A DNA stretch of 40,376 nt from Caballeronia sp. SEWSISQ10-4 2 (GTDB lineage: Bacteria; Pseudomonadota; Gammaproteobacteria; Burkholderiales; Burkholderiaceae), in the NCBI RefSeq assembly GCF_030464885.1, contig NZ_JALPRJ010000074.1:1-40376 (forward strand). Direction: 5' to 3'. The notes beneath the pieces were generated by a model, which searched no databases, was not told the DNA's origin, and worked only from the letters and a program-made list of their open reading frames with translations. Of the stretch, positions 40,321 through 40,376 are shown piece after piece (the first letter of the stretch is position 1; each line of letters opens with the position of its first letter). A program made the position numbers and the translations under genes.

Positions 40321-40376
40321 TTACGCAGCTTGTTTGTATTGCGTGGCAGATTCTCGGGTCGTTTCAGGGTTCAAAT
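40321..40376 (-). CDS. Possible 3' end of a further gene (partial)
   Basis: On the minus strand an open frame enters from the right edge and ends at TAA (40323-40321), giving the 17-residue tail LNPETTRESATQYKQAA after the edge. Third codon positions are A/T-rich, unlike the host genes, as in an insertion-sequence transposase or other acquired gene. It is too short to identify. If real, repeat copy 3 lies between convergent genes. Confidence 0.2.
   Translation of the reverse strand, partial: LNPETTRESATQYKQAA

Noticed and set aside
1..40376. CRISPR arrays, phage genes, toxin-antitoxin or defence systems
   Set aside because: No spaced direct repeats, no cas, phage-structural, restriction or known defence domains were seen in the translated sequence.

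Overview
The window reads as chromosomal DNA of a Burkholderiaceae betaproteobacterium (Paraburkholderia/Caballeronia type). This rests on high GC with GC-rich third codon positions, many LysR and GntR regulators, several ABC importers, an HPP-family membrane protein, a DUF2917 protein and recognisable Burkholderia-type catabolic clusters. This is inference from gene content; there is no rRNA or other phylogenetic marker. I see no tRNA, rRNA, CRISPR array, phage or complete insertion sequence. It is an accessory, nutrient-scavenging region made of small transport-plus-enzyme modules, each with its own regulator.

Layout. (1) 1-1158: a dispersed repeat and an orphan sulfonate/nitrate-type binding protein. 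(2) 1395-4744: a metal/iron module with a His-rich PadR regulator (YqjI-like) behind a 24-bp palindromic operator, a siderophore-interacting reductase (YqjH-like), an MFS permease and an ArsR regulator. (3) 4784-9005: a polar amino-acid ABC importer (binding protein, two permeases, no ATPase) with an arginase-family ureohydrolase, divergent from a LysR regulator. (4) 9012-9574: the repeat again plus non-coding DNA. (5) 9575-17448: a GntR regulator and a complete oligopeptide-type ABC importer ending in an amidase and a cupin. (6) 17473-23694: a hexonate pathway with GntR regulator, MFS permease, L-idonate/L-gulonate 5-dehydrogenase, mannonate dehydratase and divergent fructuronate reductase. 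(7) 23717-26616: a DMT exporter with LysR regulator, a DUF2917 protein and a structured, terminator-bearing leader or small RNA. (8) 26617-30457: LysR, a dicarboxylate/glutamate symporter and a tandem-fused Asp/Glu racemase-family protein. (9) 30452-33518: an 8-bp tandem repeat, LysR, HAD hydrolase, class II aldolase and an HPP protein. (10) 33584-36637: NAD-dependent formate dehydrogenase, LysR and an M24 peptidase-family protein. (11) 37297-40168: a ribose/fructose-type ABC importer. (12) 40176-40376: the third repeat copy and the edge of a possible further gene.

How the parts work together: most modules pair uptake with the first catabolic step. Examples are importer plus amidase, importer plus ureohydrolase, symporter plus racemase, and permease plus 5-dehydrogenase, reductase and dehydratase leading to 2-keto-3-deoxygluconate. 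Several intergenic regions carry palindromes with LysR-type T-N11-A geometry or PadR/GntR-like symmetry, which suggests local regulation.

The strongest unexplained signals are: a 112-127 bp G/T-rich element found three times, always 6-11 bp downstream of a stop codon and in the same orientation as the gene; the fused racemase with one half lacking its second catalytic cysteine; the structured leader before the DUF2917 gene; and an 8-bp tandem array whose two ends supply the stop codons of two convergent genes.
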